Shown here one piece after another: positions 52,386 through 60,936 of a stretch of DNA of 64,000 bases. The stretch is from Sinanaerobacter chloroacetimidivorans. Lineage in GTDB: Bacteria > Bacillota > Clostridia > Peptostreptococcales > Anaerovoracaceae. A model generated the notes under the pieces. That model worked only from the letters and a program-made list of their open reading frames with translations. It had not been told where the DNA came from and searched no databases. Within the stretch, counting starts at the first letter, position 1. The number at the start of each line of letters is the position of its first letter. The stretch spans positions 172,153 through 236,152 of the forward strand of contig NZ_JAGSND010000001.1 in the NCBI RefSeq assembly GCF_018128545.1. Reading direction: 5' to 3'. The position numbers and the translations under genes were made by a program.

Positions 52386-52958
52386 GTGATAGGGGATTCA
52401 GACGAAAAGCTTGCAGCGCTTTTCTTTATAGACCCGCAGCAAGGATATGTTGAATTAGCAAATAAATATCTAGGTTTTGTTTATAAAATTGCGTACAGTA
52501 AACTTTTTGGAACATGCAGTAAAGAAGATATCGAGGAATTCGTATGTGATATTTTTTATGAATTTTACTGTAACCGGGACAAGATCAATCTCGAAAAAGG
52601 TTCAATAAAAGCTTTGTTAGCAGTATTTACGAAACGGAGAGCAATAAACCTATTTTATAAAAAAACCAAAGGACAAGAGAGTATTTCTTTATACGATAAT
52701 AACTTGCAAAACATATTGATCGACAATGAAAATGTGGAACAACGGATCTTAGAGGCAGAGACCAAAACGAAATTAATTGCTGCAGTCAAGGCTCTAGGAT
52801 CACCGGACTGCGAAATCCTCATCAGAAAGCATTATTTGGGGCAGACCCTGAGAGAAATCAGTATTGACCTGAATATGAAAGTGAAAACTGTAGAAAAGCG
52901 GTACGAGAGAGCGTTAAAGAAATTGAGGTATATCATTGGAGGTGTTGAAAATGAGTAA
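52386..52958 (+). CDS. ECF-type sigma-70 family sigma factor
   Basis: A 190-residue sigma factor. An ATG at 52353 is in frame, but the GTG at 52386, with GAGGAGGTGG upstream, is the better start. Region 2 lies at about residues 20-90 (YVELANKYLGFVYKIAYSKL, then KGSIKALLAVFTKRRAINLF). Region 4 is at about 130-185 (LGQTLREISIDLNMKVKTVEKRYERALKKL), which binds the -35 element. It overlaps the anti-sigma gene by eight bases, a usual arrangement ensuring balanced synthesis. Target promoters unknown. Confidence 0.88.
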   Translation: MIGDSDEKLAALFFIDPQQGYVELANKYLGFVYKIAYSKLFGTCSKEDIEEFVCDIFYEFYCNRDKINLEKGSIKALLAVFTKRRAINLFYKKTKGQESISLYDNNLQNILIDNENVEQRILEAETKTKLIAAVKALGSPDCEILIRKHYLGQTLREISIDLNMKVKTVEKRYERALKKLRYIIGGVENE

Positions 52959-53958
52959 AAACAGAAATAATATCTCTGATAATAGCGTGAAGATTTTAAA
53001 TGGCTTGGATGATTTAAACATGGAGGAAACAGAGACGCTTTTATCGGGAATAAACAAGGTAACTCTTTCTCCAGATGAGGAGATGCTTTTAAAAGCAAAA
53101 GTTCTGGAGAGAGTTGGAGCGGGAGAATTGGGAATGGCACAGGAAGTAGAAAGAAAAACTGAAATCGGGAAAAGGGCTGTGCATTCTAAAAACAGAATCT
53201 ATATGAGAAGGGCAGTAGCTTGTATTGCTGCAGTTATGGTCTGCTCTATTGTTGCAATAGCAGCCGCAAATATGGATGGATTGCAGCGCTTTTGGGGGAG
53301 CGATACGGAAATTTATCGTGACAGAGCCTTAGAAACGGTTCAGAGTGTTCAAAATGACAACGTTAAGATCAACATTGAGGGAATCGTTTCCGACAATTAC
53401 CAATGCGTTTTCGTATTCAGTATGGAGGCCCTTACAGAGGAAGGTCGGAAGATGATAAAGAAGTATAACAACAAGCATATGGTCCTGGATCTGGGAATAA
53501 AACCCACAATGATAGCCGGAGCTGAAGATCAAGGCATGACAGGGATCTTTCAGTATACCGATGATAACAAAGACAAAAATTATAAAGCCTATCAGTGCGA
53601 TTTTCAACTTGAAAACGTAGATCTGACGAAGCCTGTAACCGTAGAATTTGCCGGACTGACTATGCGTTTTAATATTCCGCAATACATGCAGGTAATAACT
53701 CTTTACCCCGATTCGGAGGCAGGATTTGAAAGCGTTGACCTGTCGCCGATCGGATACTACTACAAAGATGCAGAATATGCGGAGGAGGTAAGACTGATCA
53801 AGAAAGACGGAACTTTGGATGATGAACTGGGGTATTTCGGTTCAATGGCTCAGGAAAACAGCGAGGAGGTAACGGTAATAGGATCTTTTACAAGACTGAT
53901 CGATTTAAATGAGTATCTAGGGATACAGATTGACGGGATAAACTACACTGCAAAGTAG
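52951..53958 (+). CDS. DUF4179-type membrane anti-sigma factor
   Basis: A 335-residue protein. The ATG at 52951 overlaps the sigma stop and is preceded by GGAGGTG. About 85 cytoplasmic residues are followed by one membrane helix (RRAVACIAAVMVCSIVAIAA, about residues 87-106), then an extracytoplasmic DUF4179-like domain of about 220 residues. Such proteins hold a cognate ECF sigma factor at the membrane until a signal arrives outside the cell. Pairing with the preceding gene is clear; the signal is unknown. Confidence 0.8.
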   Translation: MSKNRNNISDNSVKILNGLDDLNMEETETLLSGINKVTLSPDEEMLLKAKVLERVGAGELGMAQEVERKTEIGKRAVHSKNRIYMRRAVACIAAVMVCSIVAIAAANMDGLQRFWGSDTEIYRDRALETVQSVQNDNVKINIEGIVSDNYQCVFVFSMEALTEEGRKMIKKYNNKHMVLDLGIKPTMIAGAEDQGMTGIFQYTDDNKDKNYKAYQCDFQLENVDLTKPVTVEFAGLTMRFNIPQYMQVITLYPDSEAGFESVDLSPIGYYYKDAEYAEEVRLIKKDGTLDDELGYFGSMAQENSEEVTVIGSFTRLIDLNEYLGIQIDGINYTAK

Positions 53959-54102
53959 TTCGGTGATATTGCGCATAACGCATCGTTTTCATTTTAAAGG
54001 TATCGAATCAGAAAGAGTTGTAAAAGATACCATTGATGTTATTGATTTATAAAGCAGTTGTCTGAAATAAAATAAGCCTTTAATTAGAGATGAGGTGATA
54101 GT

Positions 54103-54705
54103 ATTCTTCTTGACGAAACCATAAATGCTTTTCTTGAAAAAGTTGCGTTGCTGCCCTCTACACCTGCGGGGGGAAGTGTTGCTGCTTTAAATGCCGCATC
54201 CGCTGCTGCGTTGGCGGAGATGGTATCCAGATTGACGGCCAATAATGCTCAAGATAAAACAATAGCAAAAGAAATGAAAGAAATGGAAGAATTGTTCCAT
54301 GATTACAGAGTGAAATTTACCGATACCATTGATGCAGATGCGAAAGCATTCGCAGAAGTTTTGAATGCTTATAAACTTTCAGCTGATTGTGACGAGAACA
54401 TCAAAATAAGGGATGAAAAAATACAGGAAAGCTATAAGAATGCTGTAATTGTGCCTATCAGACTAGCAAAAGACATCTTGGCAATGATGCAGCTGATCAA
54501 AACGCAGTTCCGATCGATTGGAGACAGCTATATTACAGATTCTGCTCAGGCTTATATGTTGGCAGAGGCTGCCTTGAAGTCTTTAATCTATCATATGAAA
54601 TCAAATCTGATTTATATTCGTGATAAGGAGTTCACGGAAAAAATCGAAGGTGTTTTGGAGCAGCTTACATTAAGTTTAAAATGTTCGGAAAATCTATCAC
54701 ATTAA
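54103..54705 (+). CDS. Cyclodeaminase/cyclohydrolase-family protein (FTCD_C)
   Basis: About 200 residues of the formiminotransferase-cyclodeaminase C-terminal fold, which acts on formimino- or methenyl-tetrahydrofolate in one-carbon and histidine-degradation pathways. The family motif STPAGGSVAALNAASAAALAEM begins about residue 19 (split here), but the usual PGGGS reads PAGGS. In-frame sequence continues upstream to 54094 without ATG, GTG or TTG; a GAGGTGAT site just before 54103 suggests ATT as the start. If ATT is not used, the TTG at 54148 gives a truncated protein. So the gene is either unusually started or decaying. Confidence 0.7.
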   Translation: MLLDETINAFLEKVALLPSTPAGGSVAALNAASAAALAEMVSRLTANNAQDKTIAKEMKEMEELFHDYRVKFTDTIDADAKAFAEVLNAYKLSADCDENIKIRDEKIQESYKNAVIVPIRLAKDILAMMQLIKTQFRSIGDSYITDSAQAYMLAEAALKSLIYHMKSNLIYIRDKEFTEKIEGVLEQLTLSLKCSENLSH

Positions 54706-54907
54706 CCTAAACATCACAAAATACTCCATTGAGCATGTTTGTAAACTATGCTTACTCGAAAGAGAGGACGATCAATGCAGTTTCTGCCGCCAAGGCCCCA
54801 TCAGCTTCAGACAGCATCTTTTTTAGATCCTCAGGGCATATAAAAAAGCGTGTGCCTGCTAGAGAAAACGGCTATAGCGTAATAATTGAACATAGAAAGT
54901 TAGAATT

Positions 54908-54940
54908 AGACGTGAGAGCAGTGGCTTTTACGTCTTTTAT
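54908..54940 (+). terminator. Terminator, second copy
   Basis: AGACGT at 54908-54913 pairs with ACGTCT at 54930-54935, then T-rich, inside the repeated GTTAGAATTAGACGTGAGAG sequence. Confidence 0.65.
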
Positions 54941-55009
54941 TTTACTATTTTATCAGATAAAGACTTATACTGAGATGGTTATCCTGAATAGATTATTGTT
55001 GGTGTGATC

Positions 55010-55460
55010 TTTGATAAATTTGGTCTTATATATGTAACAACTATCTAAAAAATAATCTAATATTGTAATAAAATAGGAAAAGTTATACAATTATATCGAA
55101 TATGGGAGATAATATTGTTATGGAGATAGCACGGACGAAGGGTAGGCTTTACAAAAGTTAATACGACGACAGGTATAGCGTCTTTGTGATATAAAGTACT
55201 GCTGACGAGAGGGCAAAAGGGATGTTATGTTTACTGCTGCAATGGAGAATTAGCAGAATATCTGAAAAGAAGAATCAGCGATTCCTATTATAACTATAAT
55301 GAAGAGAGCGTGGAGTATTTAATAGTAGCAGAAGATACCGATAAGGAATACGCAGAGCAGGGTTAGGTATTAAATCAGTCACCGACTATGTTGATGGATA
55401 GGAAGGGAAAATTGACAATAATATATTATTTATGATAAAATAATTTAAACTTAGTTAATT
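55010..55460. other. Degenerate coding remnant before the mef leader
   Basis: No intact gene. Protein-like stretches on the + strand, for example NGELAEYLKRRISDSYYNY and VEYLIVAEDTDKEYAEQG around 55240-55365, end in stops and lack starts. The origin could not be determined. Confidence 0.35.
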
Positions 55461-55479
55461 AAAGGAGGACGTTCTATCT

Positions 55480-55503
55480 ATGTATTCTGTTCGTTTAAGA
55501 TAA
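55480..55503 (+). CDS. Leader peptide MYSVRLR of the macrolide efflux gene
   Basis: Seven-codon ORF with AAAGGAGG upstream. It ends in Arg-Leu-Arg, the same end as the leader of streptococcal mef(E), where macrolide-bound ribosomes stall at RLR and switch off a terminator. Here terminators follow at 55532 and 55642, so the same attenuation logic is predicted. Confidence 0.75.
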   Translation: MYSVRLR

Positions 55504-55531
55504 GCTGGCAATAAAAAAGCGGTATGATCAT

Positions 55532-55553
55532 CCACAAGGGTGGGCTTTTTTTT
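55532..55553 (+). terminator. Attenuator 1 upstream of mef
   Basis: CCAC, AAGG loop, GTGG, GC, then eight T. Begins 28 bases after the leader stop. Confidence 0.65.
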
Positions 55554-55641
55554 GTGCTTATTTTACGAATGAGACATAGATACTAGTGAAGTGTAACCAT
55601 CTGAGGTTATACGATTTTATCAATGTCTTTTAATGTTAATA

Positions 55642-55684
55642 TGCAGACTAAAGCTTGCACTGTGGATTTTAGCCTGCATTTTTT
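55642..55684 (+). terminator. Attenuator 2 upstream of mef
   Basis: TGCAGACTAAA at 55642-55652 pairs with TTTAGCCTGCA at 55668-55678 (one G-T), then T-run. Lies 54 bases before the mef start. Confidence 0.7.
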
Positions 55685-55737
55685 ATTGCCAAAATCAGAA
55701 TGAAAACAATGATAAAAAGTGCAAGGAGAGAAAAGAT

Positions 55738-56952
55738 ATGATAAATAAAACTTCAAAATGGAAACAAGATTTTTTTACGATATGGACAGGACAGGCAATT
55801 TCACTTATTACTAGTGCCATCCTGCAAATGGTGATAATTTTTTACCTTACAGAAAAAACAGGATCAGCGATGGTACTATCAATTGCTTCATTAGTTGGGT
55901 TTCTTCCATACGCAGTCTTTGGGCCTGCGATAGGTGTATTAGTCGACCGCTATGATAGAAAAAAGATAATGATTGGTGCTGATTTAATGATTGCGGCAGC
56001 TGGTGCACTACTGGCTATGATTGATTTGTTTATGGATCTGCCGGTCTGGATGGTTATGGTGGTATTGTTTATCCGGAGCATTGGAGCGGCTTTTCATTCC
56101 CCGGCACTAAGTGCGGTTACGCCTTTATTAGTACCAGAGGAACAGTTGACCAAATGTGCGGGTTACAGCCAGTCCTTGCAGTCCATAAGTTATATTTTTA
56201 GTCCTGCAGTTGCTGCGTTTTTATATACTGTTTGGGAATTAAATGCGATTATACTAATCGACGTGCTGGGTGCTGTGATTGCATGTATCACGGTAGCGCT
56301 TGTACGTATTCCCAAGGTTAATGCAGAGAAACAAAGCTCGGATCAAAATTTTATGAAAGAGATGAAAGAAGGACTTGGTGTTTTAAAAGAAAACAGAGGA
56401 TTATTTATATTGCTGCTTATAGGCACACTATATATGTTTGTTTATATGCCAATCAATGCACTTTATCCCTTAATCAGCATGGAATATTTTGCTGGAACAC
56501 CGACACATGTCTCTATTACCGAAATTGCTTTTGCCTCCGGTATGCTGGCAGGCGGTTTGCTATTAGGACTATTTGGTAGATATAAAAAACGAATCATATT
56601 AATAACGTTATCTATTTTTTTGATGGGCGCCAGTTTGACCATTTCGGGGTTACTTCCCCCAAGTGGATTTGTGATATTTGTAGTCTGCTGCGCAAGCATG
56701 GGTCTTTCGGTTCCATTTTACAGCGGTGTTCAGACTGCTCTTTTTCAAGAAAAAATTAAGCCTGAATATTTAGGGCGTGTGTTTTCTCTGACAGGGAGCA
56801 TCATGTCTCTGGCTATGCCCATCGGTTTAATACTTTCCGGGTTCTTTGCTGATAGAATCGGTGTAAATCATTGGTTTTTAATATCAGGTATTTTAGTTAT
56901 GGGCATCGCTATAATTTGTCCACTGGTGACCGATGTTAGGAAATTAGATTAA
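55738..56952 (+). CDS. mef: Mef-type macrolide efflux MFS transporter
   Basis: A 404-residue major-facilitator exporter, the same size as Mef(A)/Mef(E). From memory of that family, long stretches agree, for example TIWTGQAISLITSAILQM, GFLPYAVFGPAIGVLVDR and GLSVPFYSGVQTALFQEK, and the motif-A-like DRYDRKKIMIG follows helix 2. Twelve membrane segments are expected. Mef pumps export 14- and 15-membered macrolides by proton antiport. ATG 55738 follows GGAGAG; the longer frame upstream runs through the attenuator. No msr(D)/mel ATP-binding gene follows, unlike in MEGA elements. Confidence 0.88.
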   Translation: MINKTSKWKQDFFTIWTGQAISLITSAILQMVIIFYLTEKTGSAMVLSIASLVGFLPYAVFGPAIGVLVDRYDRKKIMIGADLMIAAAGALLAMIDLFMDLPVWMVMVVLFIRSIGAAFHSPALSAVTPLLVPEEQLTKCAGYSQSLQSISYIFSPAVAAFLYTVWELNAIILIDVLGAVIACITVALVRIPKVNAEKQSSDQNFMKEMKEGLGVLKENRGLFILLLIGTLYMFVYMPINALYPLISMEYFAGTPTHVSITEIAFASGMLAGGLLLGLFGRYKKRIILITLSIFLMGASLTISGLLPPSGFVIFVVCCASMGLSVPFYSGVQTALFQEKIKPEYLGRVFSLTGSIMSLAMPIGLILSGFFADRIGVNHWFLISGILVMGIAIICPLVTDVRKLD

Positions 56953-57097
56953 AAAGAAAATGAAAATTCCATAGGAGCACCATTATGAATTCTTGGGAGA
57001 TAAGCTGATAATAGGTAAATTCTGTGCTATGGTGGAGGCATTAGGTTTATCATGAATGGTGCGAACCCAACTTAATCTACCATTTGGGGAAATGTCA

Positions 57098-57140
57098 GAG
57101 GCTATGTTCTTTGTTATTGAGAGCATAGCCTCTTTTTCAT
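57098..57140 (+). terminator. Terminator between mef and metY
   Basis: GAGGCTATG at 57098-57106 pairs with CATAGCCTC at 57124-57132, followed by T-run. Lies between converging genes and may serve both. Confidence 0.8.
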
Positions 57141-57141
57141 A

Positions 57142-58416
57142 TCAAGCCATCCTGTTAACAGCATTAAATCCGATATTCAAATCTTCGATAATATCATCCA
57201 CATTTTCCAATCCAACAGAAAGCCGTATCATGCCCGGATGAATACCGGCTGCCTGCAATTGCCCATCTGTCAATTGCCTGTGGGTTTCGCTTGCAGGATG
57301 CAAAACACAAGTACGAATGTCTGCAACATGAACTTCATTCGAGGCAAGCTGCAGCGCATTCATAAAGCGGATGGCGTTTTCTTTACCGCCTTTCAATACA
57401 AAGGAAATCACGCCACTTGCACCCTTTAAGTATTTCTGTGCCAAACCATAAAACGGACTGCTTTCCAGACCCGGATAGATGATGCTCTCCACACAATCAG
57501 AGCTTTCCAAATAGCGAGCAACCTGGATTGCATTTTCGCAATACTGTTTCATACGGACTGCAAGCGTTTCCAATCCAATGTTTAGTAGAAAAGCCGAGTG
57601 GGCAGCAGGATATACGCCAAAATCTCTCATGAGCTGCATTCTTGCTTTTATAATGTAGGCACTTTTCCCATAGGTTTCCGTGTAGGAGATGCCGTGATAA
57701 GATTCATCAGGGCTGGTTATATCCAGGAAGTTACCGGAATTCCAATCAAAATTTCCGCTGTCTACGATAACACCGCCGACTTGCAGGGCATGACCGTCCA
57801 TATACTTACTTGTAGAATGCACGACAATATCCGCACCAAACTCGAAGGGCTTACACAAAATCGGCGTGGCAAAAGTATTATCCACAATAAGCGGCACATG
57901 ATGTTCATGCGCGATCCTTGCAAATCTTTCAATATCTAATACAGTCAATGCAGGATTCGCCAGTGTTTCGCCAAATACCGCCTTGGTGTTCGGGCGGAAA
58001 GCGGCATGGAATTCCTCATCATTTGCATCCTGACTCACATAAATGCACTCAATGCCCAATTTTTTGAGCGTAAAGGAAAGCAGATTGATGCTCCCGCCAT
58101 AGATTTCAGGTGTGCTAATAATGCTGTCACCGGCGGAGCATATGTTGAGAATAGACATCATGGTGGCTGCCTGTCCTGATGTTGTACATAAAGCTCCAAC
58201 ACCACCCTCTAAATCGGCAATTTTGCGTTCTACCGCCATCACGGTCGGGTTTCCAAACCGTGAGTAAATCAAACTCTTCATCGGGTCGTCAAAAACCGCA
58301 GCGACCTCTTCCGTAGAGTCGTATACATAAGTTATACTTTGAACAATCGGCATAACGCGCGGTTCTGCGTTTTGTGGTCTGTATCCTGCATGTAAGCATT
58401 TTGTTTCATCTCTCAT
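57142..58416 (-). CDS. metY: O-acetylhomoserine sulfhydrylase (MetY-like)
   Basis: A 424-residue Cys/Met-metabolism PLP enzyme. The N-terminus ETKCLHAGYRPQ, YSRFGNPTV, the PLP region TSGQAATM, IVDNTFATP and the lysine motif VHSTSKYMDGH are all present, followed by a C-terminal HPASETHRQL. The family condenses O-acetylhomoserine with sulfide or methanethiol; methionine gamma-lyase is a close relative and cannot be excluded. ATG 58416 follows GAAGGAGAA. It lies 37 bases after the DUF401 permease on the same strand, probably as an operon. Confidence 0.88.
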   Translation of the reverse strand: MRDETKCLHAGYRPQNAEPRVMPIVQSITYVYDSTEEVAAVFDDPMKSLIYSRFGNPTVMAVERKIADLEGGVGALCTTSGQAATMMSILNICSAGDSIISTPEIYGGSINLLSFTLKKLGIECIYVSQDANDEEFHAAFRPNTKAVFGETLANPALTVLDIERFARIAHEHHVPLIVDNTFATPILCKPFEFGADIVVHSTSKYMDGHALQVGGVIVDSGNFDWNSGNFLDITSPDESYHGISYTETYGKSAYIIKARMQLMRDFGVYPAAHSAFLLNIGLETLAVRMKQYCENAIQVARYLESSDCVESIIYPGLESSPFYGLAQKYLKGASGVISFVLKGGKENAIRFMNALQLASNEVHVADIRTCVLHPASETHRQLTDGQLQAAGIHPGMIRLSVGLENVDDIIEDLNIGFNAVNRMA

Positions 58417-58452
58417 AATTCCATTCTCCTTCGATTGAATTAGTACTGCTTG

Positions 58453-59676
58453 CTAAATGAATAGCCTTAGAATTAAATAGTAGGCAACTGCCATTATAAA
58501 AAAGATGGCCAGCACCGGAAGTGTTTTTTTCACTTGCTCTCCCATTGTTATACCAAAATGTGCTACAACAATTTCAAGACAAACATGTGTAGGAGTAACC
58601 TGCATCGCTATATAAGAACAGCAACATAATAATACTAAAAGCGGCATTCCGCCATTTGGCATTGCAACGTATGCAAGTGGTATTCCTATTACATGAATCA
58701 TGTTAGCTCCGCCAATTAATGAACCTACAAAGAATATTATTGCAAATATCAAAAACTGTGGTATTGGTAACCCCATGAATAGTGACGGCAAACTCTCAAT
58801 GGCTCCCGTGTATTCAAGCAGGTTCTTAAAAATGTATATCAGAACCACGCCTATGATTACCCGAGGTTCAAAGGCTGTTTTAATCATTGGAATCAATACT
58901 GCTGGCGAGAATCAGCTGATAATGATGTATAATGCAATCACTATAACAATTGCCCATAATGTCTTAACCGGGAAAGGCGTTGAAGCTGTGCCAAGAATCA
59001 ATAAAATGATAATGAAAATAGGCCACAAGCCCTGTAAAATATTCATAATATCTTTTTTGCGATCTGTGCTGCCGGGAACACCGGTATCTTTTGGAATTTT
59101 TCGAATATAAACGATATACCCCGCAAGTATCTGCGCAGATACCATTGGCAGCATGCCAATTATGAAACTGGAAGTAGAAATCCCGCTAAGCGATAAAGCA
59201 ATTATTATTGACGAATATGTAGGCAAGAAACTTTCGCTTACATGACGAAAATAGCTTGCAGTAACTGACTTTTCAACAGTTGTTAAATATTTACCTGCAG
59301 ATTGATCAACAATATCACCGCAGATTTTTACGACTGCAGCAGAAGGCAATAAGCCAATTACCATTGGTGAAAGCATTGTATTCAGCCTGCGATTATTGGT
59401 TAATGCATTGATTGATTTTTGGGCTGAACGCAAGGCCCCTTTATTGTCCATAAGCCTTTGCAAATATGTGACTGCATATAGAATAAAGACAACTTCAAGC
59501 GTTTCCCACTTAATAAGTGTAAGCCCTGCAGTTTTTATTGACACAAGTGGAGGGATTTTAAATAATAGAACTGTTGCAATAATTCCACTTATCATTGCCC
59601 AATATAACTTTTTGGTCAAATTGAGCCCGATGATAATTATAACGAAAACCAATAAGAGTATTAAGCCGCTGTCCAC
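58453..59676 (-). pseudogene. DUF401 family permease with an in-frame TGA
   Basis: Two pieces in one frame: 59676-58912 (254 residues) and 58911-58453. They are split by a single TGA at 58914-58912 between WAIVIVIALYIIIS and FSPAVLIPMI. Together they form a polytopic membrane protein of about 407 residues with nine to eleven hydrophobic segments, the usual size for DUF401 transporters. The second piece could restart at TTG 58896 but has no ribosome site. A nonsense mutation or sequencing error is more likely than a functional stop. It precedes metY, hinting at sulfur or amino-acid transport. Confidence 0.75.
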
Positions 59677-59962
59677 TGGATTTGCTTATTCCTTTCTATA
59701 CCGATGTACTACAATTAAGTATGATTAGAGCATCCATCGTTTTTACGTAAATTTTGAATTTGCCTGAGCGCATGCGCAAGCTGATCTCCACAAGAAGTTC
59801 CATTTCTGCAAAGTATTAAACCATGTGTCGACTATAACAGAGGTGCTTGGAAGAGTAAATATATTAAGCAATTTATTAGTAACTAATAAATTTCATAGTT
59901 TAAGATGAAAGCAAGCAATGACGTTTAAAAAAATTTAGATGAGAAATATGCTTGAACATACC

Positions 59963-60586
59963 TTATTTCAATCTTAAAATCTCTTCAAAACCATCGATGA
60001 CATAATCGTATTTTTCAACTTTTCCAAATCCATATCTTGCATATACAAATGGAATTTCAGCAACTTTTGCAGATTCTGCGTCCCCATTGGTGTCACCTAC
60101 ATAGACTGGACTTTTCAAACTATTCCTTTGTATAATCAGTTTGTTGTTTTCTCCTTTCGGCAATCCTGTCGCCCCTGAGCACTCAAAATCAACAAAATAT
60201 TGATCAAGTTTATGCGCTTTTAAAAAACACTGAATATATCCATCCTGACAATTGCTGACTATGAATAGTTTATATTTTCGAATCAGCTGATTGAGTGTTT
60301 CTTCCAATTTTGGATATAGCACCCCTCCGTGTTCCCCGAGGTAGGATAGCTCGGCTTCACACAATTCGTCCATTAATTTATGTTGAGTATCTTCATGCAG
60401 ATTCGGAAACAGTTTTCTGCCTATTTCGTTTGTCTGAAGTCCCATACAACCTTCGACCTCTTCAATCGTTACTGATTTTTTGATGTGAGGATAATTTTTC
60501 AGTATCGTGTTCCATAAACTGCAAACCGCTTTCGCAGTATTCCAAAGAGTGCCATCTAAATCAAAAATAATACTATCTATCTTCAT
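59963..60586 (-). CDS. HAD-superfamily phosphatase
   Basis: A 207-residue HAD hydrolase of the phosphoglycolate-phosphatase-like subgroup. Motif I DLDGTLWNT at about residues 9-17 has the nucleophile aspartate; motif II SNCQ at about 112-115; motif III lysine near GLPKGENN; motif IV VYVGDTNGDAESA at about 165-177. A helical cap lies between motifs I and II. ATG 60586 follows AAAGGTGAT. A stand-alone gene; substrate unknown. The 287 bases between it and the DUF401 gene show only a short decayed minus-strand stretch. Confidence 0.88.
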   Translation of the reverse strand: MKIDSIIFDLDGTLWNTAKAVCSLWNTILKNYPHIKKSVTIEEVEGCMGLQTNEIGRKLFPNLHEDTQHKLMDELCEAELSYLGEHGGVLYPKLEETLNQLIRKYKLFIVSNCQDGYIQCFLKAHKLDQYFVDFECSGATGLPKGENNKLIIQRNSLKSPVYVGDTNGDAESAKVAEIPFVYARYGFGKVEKYDYVIDGFEEILRLK

Positions 60587-60936
60587 ATTCTGAGATCACC
60601 TTTCTTAGAAAATTAAAATTGTAATTATAGGATTATACCATAAGTGCAATCAATATGGATAACAACCGTATTTAAAATTCATAATAAAGTGTATTAAATT
60701 TTTGATATAATTGAATATAGATACAATCGTTATAACTAGGCGGAAAGGTCCCTCGCCTCGTTGAAACGCACAGATAAAAGAAAATTTTTTACAGTCGAAA
60801 ATTTTCGGATACGTTATAAAATCAATATTATCAAAATTGTCAGTGGGACGTTATGACAAGATTGGTTTTCTTTAAATTGCATATCCTTTTCCCTGCGTTT
60901 ACTATTAGGGTAAATAATAATAAGGGAGGTAAAGCT
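60587..60936. promoter_or_regulatory. Intergenic region upstream of mtlA
   Basis: About 350 AT-rich bases between divergent genes. Contains a TATAAT near 60702 and an inverted AAAATTTT...AAAATTTT element near 60782-60808 that may be an operator. No gene supported. Confidence 0.35.

Noticed and set aside
58912..58914. In-frame TGA in the DUF401 gene as a selenocysteine codon
   Set aside because: No stem-loop of bacterial SECIS type was apparent just after the codon, and DUF401 transporters are not known selenoproteins. A nonsense mutation or read error is simpler.
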